Part shown: positions 26,666-36,600 of the stretch, piece by piece
Numbering within the stretch: the stretch's first letter is position 1
Layout: every line of letters begins with the position of its first letter
From: an uncultured Prevotellaceae bacterium
Lineage (GTDB): Bacteria; Bacteroidota; Bacteroidia; Bacteroidales; Bacteroidaceae
Direction of reading: 5' to 3'
Length of the DNA: 64,000 nucleotides
NCBI GenBank assembly: GCA_947167455.1
Contig: CAMVIB010000002.1
Coordinates: 1-64,000, forward strand
Translations under genes and position numbers: made by a program
Notes under the pieces: generated by a model
The model's input: the letters and a program-made list of their open reading frames with translations, nothing else
What the model was told of the DNA's origin: nothing
Database searches by the model: none

Positions 26666-27490
26666 ATGAAACTCTTCAAATCAGCTTCACTGGCCTTCGT
26701 GGCACTGGCAGCCATCTGCCTCAGCTCATGCGTGAGCACCAAGAAAATCAAGTACTTCCAAGGCTCGGAATATTCCTTCATCCAGCCTCAGGAAATACAA
26801 CAGTTGTACGAGATGCACATCAAGCCAGCCGACCAGGTGCTCATCAAGGTCACTTGCGACCAGCCCGAGCTGCTCGAGGTGTTCAACCTCGATGTCACCA
26901 TGGGTTCTGGCTCGCGCACCGGTACCACCAACTATGGCAGCAACAGCACCATGGGAAATATCTATGGCTATACCGTTGACAACGAGGGCTACCTCACGCT
27001 GCCTCACCTCGGACGCGTACACGTTGCCAACCTCACCTGCGACGATGCCGCCAAGGTCATCGAGAACCAGATCAAGAGCCTGAAAATGATCAAGAATCCC
27101 GATGTCACCGTCCGCCTCCTCAATGCCCGCGTGGCGGTGCTCGGTGCCGTCAGGAGTCCGCATGTGGTGAGCCTCACCTCAGAGCGAAACACCATCCTCG
27201 ATGTCATCTCGCAGTGCGGCGATGTCAGCGATCAGGCCCTGCGTCAGAAGGTTCAGCTCTACCGCGAGGACAATGGCAAGCGTGTGATGTACGAGCTCGA
27301 CCTCACTAGCGCCGACATCTTCAACAGCCCAGCCTTCTACGTTCAGCAGAATGACCTCGTGTATATCCAGCCTAACAAGAGCCAGAACGTCAAGAGCTCG
27401 GCATTCTCTACCTTCCTCGGCGTCGGCGGCAGCATCATCAGCGCCATCTCCAGCGCCGTGGCTATCGTCATCGCTGTGACGAGGAAGTAA
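26666..27490 (+). CDS. Wza-like polysaccharide export lipoprotein
   Basis: A 274-aa outer-membrane lipoprotein (lipobox LSSC, Cys near residue 20) of the polysaccharide biosynthesis/export family that forms the exit channel for capsule or exopolysaccharide. After the signal come VSTKKIKYFQG, the poly_export domain (YEMHIKPADQVLIKV, then GYTVDNEGYLTLPHLGRV) and an SLBB-like domain (ARVAVLGAVRSPHVVSLTSERNTILDVISQCG). The C-terminus is hydrophobic (IISAISSAVAIVIAV) and could be the membrane-spanning helix. The longer in-frame opening at 26504 is rejected because it runs through repeat DNA. No Wzc tyrosine kinase or glycosyltransferases are adjacent, so it is an orphan here; a 45-aa membrane ORF follows. 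Confidence 0.88.
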   Translation: MKLFKSASLAFVALAAICLSSCVSTKKIKYFQGSEYSFIQPQEIQQLYEMHIKPADQVLIKVTCDQPELLEVFNLDVTMGSGSRTGTTNYGSNSTMGNIYGYTVDNEGYLTLPHLGRVHVANLTCDDAAKVIENQIKSLKMIKNPDVTVRLLNARVAVLGAVRSPHVVSLTSERNTILDVISQCGDVSDQALRQKVQLYREDNGKRVMYELDLTSADIFNSPAFYVQQNDLVYIQPNKSQNVKSSAFSTFLGVGGSIISAISSAVAIVIAVTRK

Positions 27491-27512
27491 GACGACACAT
27501 CCCGACTGCGCT

Positions 27513-27650
27513 ATGAACGTGTTCATCATCTCATGGGTGGCATTCGTCGCCGTGGTGTATCTGCTGGCGTGGATAGACGACCTCTATTACCGCAAGGATT
27601 TGCCCGCGCAGTTTCGGAATGTGCGACGTGAACTCTTCGAGGAGACATAA
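27513..27650 (+). CDS. 45-aa single-pass membrane protein, hypothetical
   Basis: The ATG at 27513, 22 nt after the Wza-like stop, opens a 45-codon frame to TAA at 27648. The peptide has a hydrophobic helix (MNVFIISWVAFVAVVYLLAW) followed by a charged cytosol-type tail (IDDLYYRKDLPAQF, then NVRRELFEET). This amphipathic layout is unlikely by chance, and the position suggests translation from the Wza-like transcript. Family unknown; it may assist the export machinery, which is inference from position only. Confidence 0.55.
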   Translation: MNVFIISWVAFVAVVYLLAWIDDLYYRKDLPAQFRNVRRELFEET

Positions 27651-27756
27651 GGTGTGTTCCTTAATTAATGAGTCCACTTGAAAATGTTCTTGGAATTTCG
27701 TTAGTGCGCCCCGCGCTAATGAAATCCCAAGGACATTTACAAGTGGACTCATTGTC
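27651..27756. repeat. Long near-perfect hairpin element
   Basis: Two arms of about 38 nt (27668-27704 and 27716-27753) pair with only four deviations, two of which are G-T wobbles in RNA, and the apex TGCG-CCC-CGCG closes the stem to a 3-nt loop. The left flank GGTGTGTTC-TTAATTAAT repeats, in reverse complement, the right terminus of the dispersed repeat at 7836-7855. It directly follows the 45-aa ORF, so it may act as a terminator, but it lacks a T-tract at the base. Confidence 0.75.
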
Positions 27757-27830
27757 TTTATTAGCACGCACCTATAGTTAAATAATGCAAATAAGTAGCT
27801 GCAAACCGTACAACGAACATGAAATTGCAT

Positions 27831-27838
27831 TATCTTTG
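27831..27838 (+). promoter_or_regulatory. -7 promoter box of the SnoaL-like/GH97 pair
   Basis: TATCTTTG followed by CATTT, about 38 nt before the ATG at 27877. Confidence 0.6.
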
Positions 27839-27876
27839 CATTTGTAAAATTCAGACAGCAAAATCATACCTACCTA

Positions 27877-28503
27877 ATGGAAACTAAAATCATCCTCAAA
27901 CGACCCGTTCACGTGAGTCACGAAGCACGCCTCGAGAAGGAGGCTGTGCGGCGTCTGCTCACCTTCGAGCGCTTCTGCCGCGACAATGCCCTGTGGGACG
28001 AGATGCGCACATGCTACGACGACGACGCACAGGTGCAGTCGTCATGGTACCGTGGCTCGGCAGAAGGCTACATCGCTGCACTCGCCAAGCGCCCCGAGCG
28101 TGCACCGCACCACATTTACAGCATTCTCGTATGGACACATGGCAACCGTGCCGTGGCAATGATGGAGACGACGCTCCAGCAGCGTACAGAACTCGACGGT
28201 GTGCCCATCGACCTCGCTGCCGATGCACAGATGTTGTACCGGCTCGTGCGTATCAACGGTGAATGGTATGTCAAAGAATGGATGACAATCTACGAGCAAG
28301 ACAACATTATCTCTGCCGTGCCCAATGCCATTCTCGACATCGACACGGCAGACCTTGCCAAGTTCAGACCGTCATGCTGCGCACTCTCATATCTTAAGAA
28401 GAAGCGCGGACAGACCTTCTATGACGACCTTCCGGGCCACGACAGGCCGGAGACCGTTGCCAAGGCATACGAAGAGGCTGACCTCTGGCTGCAAGGCAAA
28501 TAA
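27877..28503 (+). CDS. SnoaL/NTF2-like domain protein
   Basis: A 208-aa cytoplasmic protein without a signal peptide. Residues 20-150 fit the SnoaL-like NTF2 fold: an early helix (VRRLLTFERFCRDNALWDEMRTCYDDDAQVQS), then strands with WTHGNRAVAMMETT and RLVRINGEWYVKEWMTIYEQD. The C-terminal 55 residues (RPSCCALSYLKKKRGQTFYDDLPG) form an extra segment. NTF2-like proteins include small-molecule hydrolases and isomerases; no specific reaction can be inferred. It lies 5 nt upstream of the GH97 gene, so both are co-transcribed, and it could act on a substrate linked to the same sugar. Confidence 0.75.
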   Translation: METKIILKRPVHVSHEARLEKEAVRRLLTFERFCRDNALWDEMRTCYDDDAQVQSSWYRGSAEGYIAALAKRPERAPHHIYSILVWTHGNRAVAMMETTLQQRTELDGVPIDLAADAQMLYRLVRINGEWYVKEWMTIYEQDNIISAVPNAILDIDTADLAKFRPSCCALSYLKKKRGQTFYDDLPGHDRPETVAKAYEEADLWLQGK

Positions 28504-28508
28504 CTTTT

Positions 28509-30422
28509 ATGATGAGATCCCTCCTGACGGTATTGTTGCAGGTGGCCGTGGTGGTGTGTGCCGTAGCACGCGTGCAAGTCCAGCAGACATCAACACTCGA
28601 GTCGCCCGACGGACGCTACGTCTTCACCTTCACGCAGCGTGGCAGTCAGATGCTCTACGACCTGTCGTTCAACAACAAGGTCATCGTCGAGAAGGGAGAA
28701 CTCGGCGTGGATGTTGACAATGCTCTGCTCGAGTCGGCGATGGGCATACCGCGAGACCTCTTCCCCAACTGGTCGGAGAGTCTCGTCCTGAAGACGCAGG
28801 AGACATCACGCCACTCCGACCGGTGGACGCCTCTCTACGGCGAGAACGCCAAAATCCAAGACCGCTACAACCAGCTCACTCTCCACTTCCAGACGGCTTT
28901 CGTGGAGGGTGAGCTTGTAGGTAGTTACGACAAACGCCGTGACTACCGTTTCGACATCGAGGTGCGAGCCTACAACGAAGGCTTGGCACTGAGATACGTC
29001 TTCCCCGAGAACGACAACGGCCTCTTCCTGCACATCGTGGGCGACCGCACGTCCATGCGATTCCCCACGGGCACACGTGCCTTCTACGAGGAGTGGGCAC
29101 AAGGTCCTTACCACCTCGCACCGCTGAAGGAATGGCCACGCCGCAGCGAGCGGCCTCTGCTGCTGCATCAGGCCAATGGCATCTTCACAGCCCTCGCTGA
29201 GGCCGGGCTGGTAGATTTCGTCAGGGGCAAGATAGAACTCAAGGCCGAGAACGAGCTACAGTGGAAGCTCTATAGCAGTGCCGACGTCATATTGCCTTTC
29301 CGAATGCCGTGGCGCGTCATCATGTGCGGTGAGGCGGCAACAGACCTTGTCAATCACAAGGACTTGATACTCAACCTTAACGAGCCGTGCACGATGGACG
29401 ACACCTCCTTCATACGTCCCGGGAAGGCCATACGTGCCACACGCCTCAACAGAGCTGACATCTACAGCGTCATCGACTTCGCATCGCAGCACCACATCGA
29501 CTATGTGGAAATCGACCACGGATGGTATGGCCCGGAGACGGCCATGGCATCGGACGCCACCAAGGTGTCGGCAGATATGGATTTCGACATACCGCAGATT
29601 GTGGAATATGCACGCCAACGTGGCATCGGCATCTGGCTCTATGTCAATCAGCGTGCCATGTACAAAGACCAGATTGCCGTCCTCCGGCAGATGAAGGCTT
29701 GGGGAGTTGTAGGCTTGAAGATTGGCTTCGTGCAGGTGGGCAATCAGATGTGGACCACATGGTTGCACAACATCATCAGGGCATGCGCACGCTACAAGCT
29801 CATGGTTGACATCCACGACGAATACCGCCCGACGGGTGTGAGCCGGACATACCCTCATCTGCTGACTCAGGAGGGCATTCGCGGCAACGAGGAGATGCCC
29901 GATGCCGACCACAACGTCACGCTGCCCTTCACGCGATTCCTTGCCGGAGCGGCTGACTACACGCCATGCTACTTCACCTCGCGCAAGAAGACGACCTATG
30001 CCCATCAGCTCGCGCTGCCCGTCGTCTATTACAGTCCGTTGCAGTTCCTCTACTGGTATGACTCACCGTCCGACTATCACGGTGAGGATGAGCTGCGCTT
30101 CTGGGACGAGGTGCCCACGGTGTGGGACGAGAGCATCGCCATCGATGGCTCACCAGGCACCTATATCGTTCAGGCACGCCGCAAGGGTGATGACTGGTAC
30201 GTCGGCGTGCTCAATACCAATGCTGCCCGCAACGTCATTATCACTACCGGCGACTTCCTCCAGCGCGGGGCTTACACCATGGAACTCTACACCGACGACC
30301 CAACCCTTGCCACACGAACCTGTGTGCATAAGGAGACGCTTGTGGTACGTGCCGGCCACGAGTTCACCATACACTTACAGCCTTCAGGCGGTGCCGCCAT
30401 GCGTTTCACCCCCAAGCCATGA
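28509..30422 (+). CDS. Glycoside hydrolase family 97
   Basis: A 637-aa exported enzyme (signal peptide residues 1-21) of GH97, the SusB family of alpha-glucosidases and alpha-galactosidases. The N-terminal super-sandwich domain starts SPDGRYVFTF, with SWKLY-like (QWKLYSSADV) at the domain junction. The (beta/alpha)8 barrel runs from about 290 to 545 and includes YVEIDHGWYG, DIHDEYRPTGVSRTYPHLLTQEGIRGNEEMP and LPFTRFLAGAADYTPCYF. At the beta4 position where retaining members carry a nucleophilic Asp, this protein has GLKIGF (Gly near residue 405), which points to the inverting SusB-like mechanism; the Glu residues in GNEEMP and TVWDES are candidates for catalytic/calcium roles. The C-terminal domain is beta-rich. 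Confidence 0.9.
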   Translation: MMRSLLTVLLQVAVVVCAVARVQVQQTSTLESPDGRYVFTFTQRGSQMLYDLSFNNKVIVEKGELGVDVDNALLESAMGIPRDLFPNWSESLVLKTQETSRHSDRWTPLYGENAKIQDRYNQLTLHFQTAFVEGELVGSYDKRRDYRFDIEVRAYNEGLALRYVFPENDNGLFLHIVGDRTSMRFPTGTRAFYEEWAQGPYHLAPLKEWPRRSERPLLLHQANGIFTALAEAGLVDFVRGKIELKAENELQWKLYSSADVILPFRMPWRVIMCGEAATDLVNHKDLILNLNEPCTMDDTSFIRPGKAIRATRLNRADIYSVIDFASQHHIDYVEIDHGWYGPETAMASDATKVSADMDFDIPQIVEYARQRGIGIWLYVNQRAMYKDQIAVLRQMKAWGVVGLKIGFVQVGNQMWTTWLHNIIRACARYKLMVDIHDEYRPTGVSRTYPHLLTQEGIRGNEEMPDADHNVTLPFTRFLAGAADYTPCYFTSRKKTTYAHQLALPVVYYSPLQFLYWYDSPSDYHGEDELRFWDEVPTVWDESIAIDGSPGTYIVQARRKGDDWYVGVLNTNAARNVIITTGDFLQRGAYTMELYTDDPTLATRTCVHKETLVVRAGHEFTIHLQPSGGAAMRFTPKP

Positions 30423-30577
30423 CCGGCCCTTGCGTCGGCTGATGATGGCGTGACCTGTCCGTCCATGGCGTCATGTGCACTTGCACTTTCTTGCACATGA
30501 CTTGTAATAATCGGACATTTTAACCCTTTGGCTTTAATTTATACCGTTTTTTCTTGCGCATAATTGGCAAAAAAATG

Positions 30578-30585
30578 TATATTTG
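30578..30585 (+). promoter_or_regulatory. -7 promoter box of the 2288-aa protein gene
   Basis: TATATTTG followed by CGGCG, with CTTG at 30553-30556 as a -33 candidate. Leader about 48 nt, T-rich. Confidence 0.65.
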
Positions 30586-30637
30586 CGGCGCAATACCGAA
30601 ATATACATCTTTTTTATTCATTTAATCTATTTCGACT

Positions 30638-33600
30638 ATGAAAAAGTTCTTTACCTCACTCATCGCGCTCATGGCGGTGCTGTTGTGTAGCAGCACGGCT
30701 CTGGCTGGCGTGACCATCGCCGGAAAAGGCGTTTCCTCGACAGGCAACGTCACGGGTACGTGGCTCACGTCGGGTACGGTCAACTACAATGCATCGTCCA
30801 ACACCATCACGCTGACAAACGCTAACGTAACGTTGCCCTCCAATGACTTCATCCAGTCCACCGGCAGCACGTCGCTCACCATAAGGGTGCAGGGCACGTG
30901 TACGTTCAGCCTGACCGGCGATTCGAACAACTTCCTCTATGCCGAGACCGGCGTGTCCATCAACTCGGTTGACGGTCAGGCACCCGGCTACCTCACCGTA
31001 ACTTCCAATGGCCGCTCCGTGTGGATGGGCAACAATGCCTATCTGAACATCTGGAACACACACGTTGACCTCACCTCCAAGGATCTGGAGGCCATGTACG
31101 GTGCCGGCACCACGTCGCTCTACACCGCCTGGACGTGGCTCAAGGCCAAGGGCGGCAGCGGCAAGTATGGTATCGACAAATTCAAGTCGTGGAACAACAT
31201 GGCCGGCGGGACCACTCCAATGAGCGTCACCACCGACGGCCAGACCTTCGACACCAGCCGAAAAGGCTTCGTGCTCAACGGCACGCAGCAGCAGACAACG
31301 ACCATCGAACCATCTATCATCATCGGCGGGGCACCGCTCAATGCTGCCGCCTCGTCCATAACGTTCAACAGCTCCACTCCGGGTGCCGGCATCACGTCCG
31401 GCACGGTGACGTGGAACCTAAGCACAAAGACGCTGACACTAAGCGGTGTCAGCCTCAGCTCCGCGAGCGGTATCGCCAACAACGGTATCGATGGGCTCAC
31501 CATTAATGTCACCTCCAGCAGCAGCGTCACAGCCACATCGGGCGCTGCCATTAGGCTGCGTCAGAACACCACCATTTCCTCGACCTCTACCAGCAACAGG
31601 CTGACGGCAACGGCATCATCATCTACTGCTACTGCCACGGCCATCCGGCTGTGCCCGTTGGAAAACAACACCGCCACCACCACACTCACGGTGAAGAGCA
31701 TCCACGTGCTTGCCGAGGGCGGCGGACGTGGCTTCGAGGGCTATCAAGGCTATGGCGGCAGGAACTGCGACCTGGTGTTTGAGAAAGCATATGTCAACAC
31801 GAAGGGTTCTAATTATGGTTCACTCGTAGATTTTGGCAACGTAATCATGAAGGGTTGCGACATCGAGAATCCCTCCGGTGCACACCTCCTGACCTCTTCT
31901 GGCCGAACAAAGGTGGTGCATGGCAGCAGCATCGACGCCTACAAGGACTGGGTAGATATTCACACGGCCTCAGAATACGACCTCTATGTTGCTGGGAAAC
32001 AGCTTAACTCTGTTAACGCCCATAATTTCTACAGTCCCTACCTCACCGCCGGCAGCGTGACCTACGACAACAGCACCAAGACGCTCACGCTCAACAACGC
32101 CGTCATCAGCGGACAGACGGGAACGTTCACCAGCAACGTCAACTGCGGTATCTACAACGAGGTCAGCGGCCTCACCATCAACACCGTTGGCACCAACACC
32201 ATCACAACTGCCACCACCGCCATCGCAGTGAGGGCTAACACCACCTTCACCGGATCCGGCAAATTCGACGTGCGCTCCACGGGAGCCTCGGCCATCAGCA
32301 CCTACAACAACGCCAACGTCACCCTCAAGCGTGAAGGGTCGATGTACGCCTTTGGTTCCAACTACGGCTTCTATGGCGAGATAGGCGGCACGCTCACCGT
32401 CAACCACAACGGCAGCAACTCGGGCGACTACTTTTTCAGCGGTGCCAATGGCAACATCTACACCGGCGACCTCGTCTTCGACAATAAGACCCTCCTCTAC
32501 GACCCCTACACGTGGTTCAACAAGGACACGCACTGCGTCTATCTGAAGAACGAACGCGCCACCAGCGCCAATAGCCCGGCCACGAACAACGCCGGCGTCA
32601 AGGCCACCAATATCTATGCCTACCAGAACTATGGGTTCTACGACATCTACATCAACGGCACGCGACTCAACAACCGCAACGCTCAGGGCTACTGGGACCA
32701 GTACGTCAAGGGCGGAGAGATAACCTACAGCTCCAGCTCGCGCACGCTCACCCTCAACGGTGTCACCGTGGATACCGGCACAGGCAACTTCGCCTTCCTG
32801 CGCCACCGCCAGGGCATTGGCCTCACCGTCAGCGTCAAGGGCACCAACACCATCACCAACGGCTCGGAGAACTACAGCACCGTCGTCTTTGAGGAGAACG
32901 GTGTCATCACTCAGGGTGGCAACGGCAAGCTCATCCTCAATGGCAGCAACGACTCGCCAATTTGTGTGTATGAAGGCAAGAACCTCGACATCGCCGGAGG
33001 CGTGGAAGTGTCGTCCGCCAATGGTGCCATATATGGCCGCGGCAATGACGCCGGCATGCTCACCGTCAATGCCTCAACCCTCGATGCCAAGAGGCTCTAT
33101 GGCTTCAGCAACATCGTGCTCGACGGCGGCACGGGCTACGCCATCCCCAACGGTGCCACCTACAACGGCACCACCAAGCGCGTGCGCCACGACGGCAGCG
33201 ACTACACCGGCCATGTGCTCATTCAGCCCCTCGAGAGCTACGGCGTCCTCCTCGCCGGCATCGAGGTCAACAGCTACAACGCCGACAACATCTTTGCCGA
33301 CCCCATGTACAAAGACAGCTATGGCAAGCAGGGCACGGCCACTTATATGGCCTCTGGCAGAATGCTGAAGCTCAATGGCGTCAACATCACCGCTCCTTCT
33401 GATATCGATGCCGTGAAGATTGCCAGCGACGGCACAAGCGTGGAGTTCACAGGCAACAACACGCTCTCGGCCATAGGCGACGGCAACGCCATCTGGGCCG
33501 CCAACGGCGGTACCCTCATCGGAGCAACGGCATCGGCTGTGCTCAATGCCTCCAACACCAGCGATAATTATCCCGCCATCTACTGCGGAACCAACGGCGG

Positions 33601-36600
33601 TGCCTCCAGCAAGAATCTCGAAATCCGCAACCTCACCGTCAATGCTAATGGCATCGGCGCCGTTTCTTCCGACAACAAGCTCATCATCGACGGTTCCGAG
33701 GTGAACCTCTCCGGCCATGCCAAGGGTTCTGTCTGGGGCTTTGGAGCGCAGGAGCTGCAGGGCGGCGTCATCGTCATGGAGCCCAGCGGTGCCACCTACG
33801 ATGAGAGCAACCGCTACCTTGCCGGCAGCAACGGCAGCAGGATTACCGGTGCCGTGAAGTATGCCGTGGGCGACAACTATCCCATCTGGATTGCCGGCAC
33901 GCAGGTCACCAGCGGCAATGCCGCCAACGTCACGGGCGACGGCAAGGTGAGCTACGACAATGCCACCAAGACGCTCACCCTCAACGGAGCCTCCATTGGC
34001 ACTGGCAGCGGCTCGCACATGCAGCCTATCTACAGCGAGGCCAGCGGCCTCACCATCGATGTCAAGGGCGCCACGACCATCGACGGCGGCAACTATTCCG
34101 CCATCCAGGCCAGCGGCAACACCACCATCACCGGCACGGCTCCCCTCACCGCCAAGGGCGACATTTCGGTGACCAATAATGCCGACCTCACCATCACCGA
34201 TGCCGATGTCGTCATTGAGGGTCGTCTGCGCGGCACAGGCATCGGTGGGACGTCGGGACTCATCATCAAGAACTCCAAGGTCAGCATCACCAATACCAGT
34301 GGCTTTGCCACCATCAGCGAGTGGGGTGCCATGCTGCTCGACGGCTGCGCTGTCACAGCACCCTCTGGGGCAGTGTTCAGCTCAAGCGATGGCAAGCTCT
34401 TCGTAGGCAGCAACCAGGTGACGGGCGACGTCACCATAGAACCCGTCGTGGACTACGGCATCACCATCGCCGGCATCCCCATTCACGACAAGAATGCCTC
34501 TGACATCTCCGGAGCCACGGGTGCCAACGGCCAGATGACCGTCACCCGCAACGGCGGCAACACCACCATCACCATGAACGGCTTCTGGTTCACAGGCACA
34601 GACGAGTACATGGAAAATATCATCTGCATTGATGACCGTGCCGGCGACGTCACCATCAACCTCATCGGTGAGAACGTCGTCAACTCCTCACGTCCCGGCA
34701 TCGATGGTTTAATAAAATTCGACAACTTTGAAAGCCACAGCCACGTCATCACTGGCAGCGGTTCGCTCAAGAGCAACGCCGAGTTTGGCATACATGGCGA
34801 ACAGAATTACTCATCGTTGCGCATCGACGGTGCGAACCTCGATATTGTGATGCTCTACTACATCAACAACCTCGAATTCGCAGGCAGCAACGTCAGCCTC
34901 GCCGGCGACGGCATGTATGGCACCATCGAGGATGTAAACACCGTGACGCTCACGGGCTGCGACTTCACCGCTCCCGCCGGTGCTTACTTCGACCCCTCAG
35001 CACATGCCGTGTATGCAGGCTCAGACCGTGTCATGGGACAGATAGAGATCTCTGCCATGAAGAAGTTCGGCATCACCATCGCCGGCATCCCCGTCTCCGA
35101 CGTCAATGCCTCTGCCATCACGGGTGAGGGCATCACAGGCAACGTGAGCTGGAACGCCGGCACCGGCCGTCTGCGTCTTGACAATGCCGCCATCGACGGC
35201 GGCGCAGAACCTGCCATCGCCATCGACGGCAACGCCGTCGGCAACGTGCAGATAGAGCTTGTGGGCAACAACAAGCTCGAGAGCAACGTCAACGGCATCG
35301 CCGTCAGCGGCACGTGCAACGTGGGCATCAGCAGCGTGGACGGCACAGGCCTCCTGCGCATCAATGCCGGCCTCAACGGTATCGACGGTGCCAACCGCCT
35401 GACCATTGCTAATGCCTTTGCCGACATCGTGGGCGACCAGATCGGCGTGCGCGGCGGAACGCTCGACATCCAGGGCGGAGCCATCGTGGGCATCACGGCC
35501 GTCAGCGGCACACAGGCCCTCACAGACATGGTGGGCATCGACCTGGCCACGAACATGATCGTCGCCGCCGGAGCCACCGACGCCCAGATGGTGGCCTTCG
35601 GCGAGGACTACGGCTTCAGCATCAACGGCCAGCGCGTCACCTCCTATGCCGTTGCCTTGGATGAGAACGACCTCTACGACCCCGCCTCCAAGACCCTCAC
35701 CATCAACAACGTCAACCTGCCCACGTACATCGACAATGAGAAGTGTGCCGGCCTGACCTTCAAGGTTAGCGGCGCCAACACCTTCGTCGGCGGCGACAAG
35801 CCCGTGATACGCACACAGCAGCCCATCGTCATCGACGGCACAGGCACGCTGACCCTCACCAGCGACGTGACGGCCATCGACGCCACGGCCGACGTGACCA
35901 TCAAGGGTGGCGTGGCAGTCAACGTCAGCGGCACCACGGCCATCGACGGCCACAACACCTCCACGCTCCACATCGACAACAGCGTCGTCACCCTCAGCGG
36001 CAGCGACCAGGTGGTCAAGGACCTGGCAGCCCTCGACCTCACGGGCGTTAGCCTCTCCGAGCCTGCCAACGCCGTGTTCGCCGACGGCACCGTGAAGGTT
36101 GACGGCACGCCCGTCAGCGCCGCATCCGTCATCATCGGCGACGTGAAGAGCTACGGCATCGACGTGGCCGGCATCGACATCACCACCGTCAACGCCGGCT
36201 CGGTCGAAAGCACCGACATCACCAAGGGCACCGTGTCCTACGACGACGGCACCAAGACCCTGACGCTGAACAATGTTGACATCGCCGGCACCGTCACCAT
36301 CGCCGACGAGGTCGCCGACATCATCAACATCCAGCTCATCGGCGACAACACCGTCAATGCCTCCGACGCCAAGGCCTTCTACACCAAGAACGGCGGCTTC
36401 CGCTTCTTCAGCGACGGCACAGGTACTCTCGCCATCACCGCCTCCGGCCTCGGCAGCACGGCTGTCACGGCAGAGAAGGCCATCACCTTCGACAACTGTC
36501 TCGTCATCGCCGACGGCGGCGAGCGCGGCTTCTCCGGCGTGACCATGAACTGCGTCGTGACCATCGACAACGCCGCCGTGCGCGTCAAGGGCTCGCAGTC

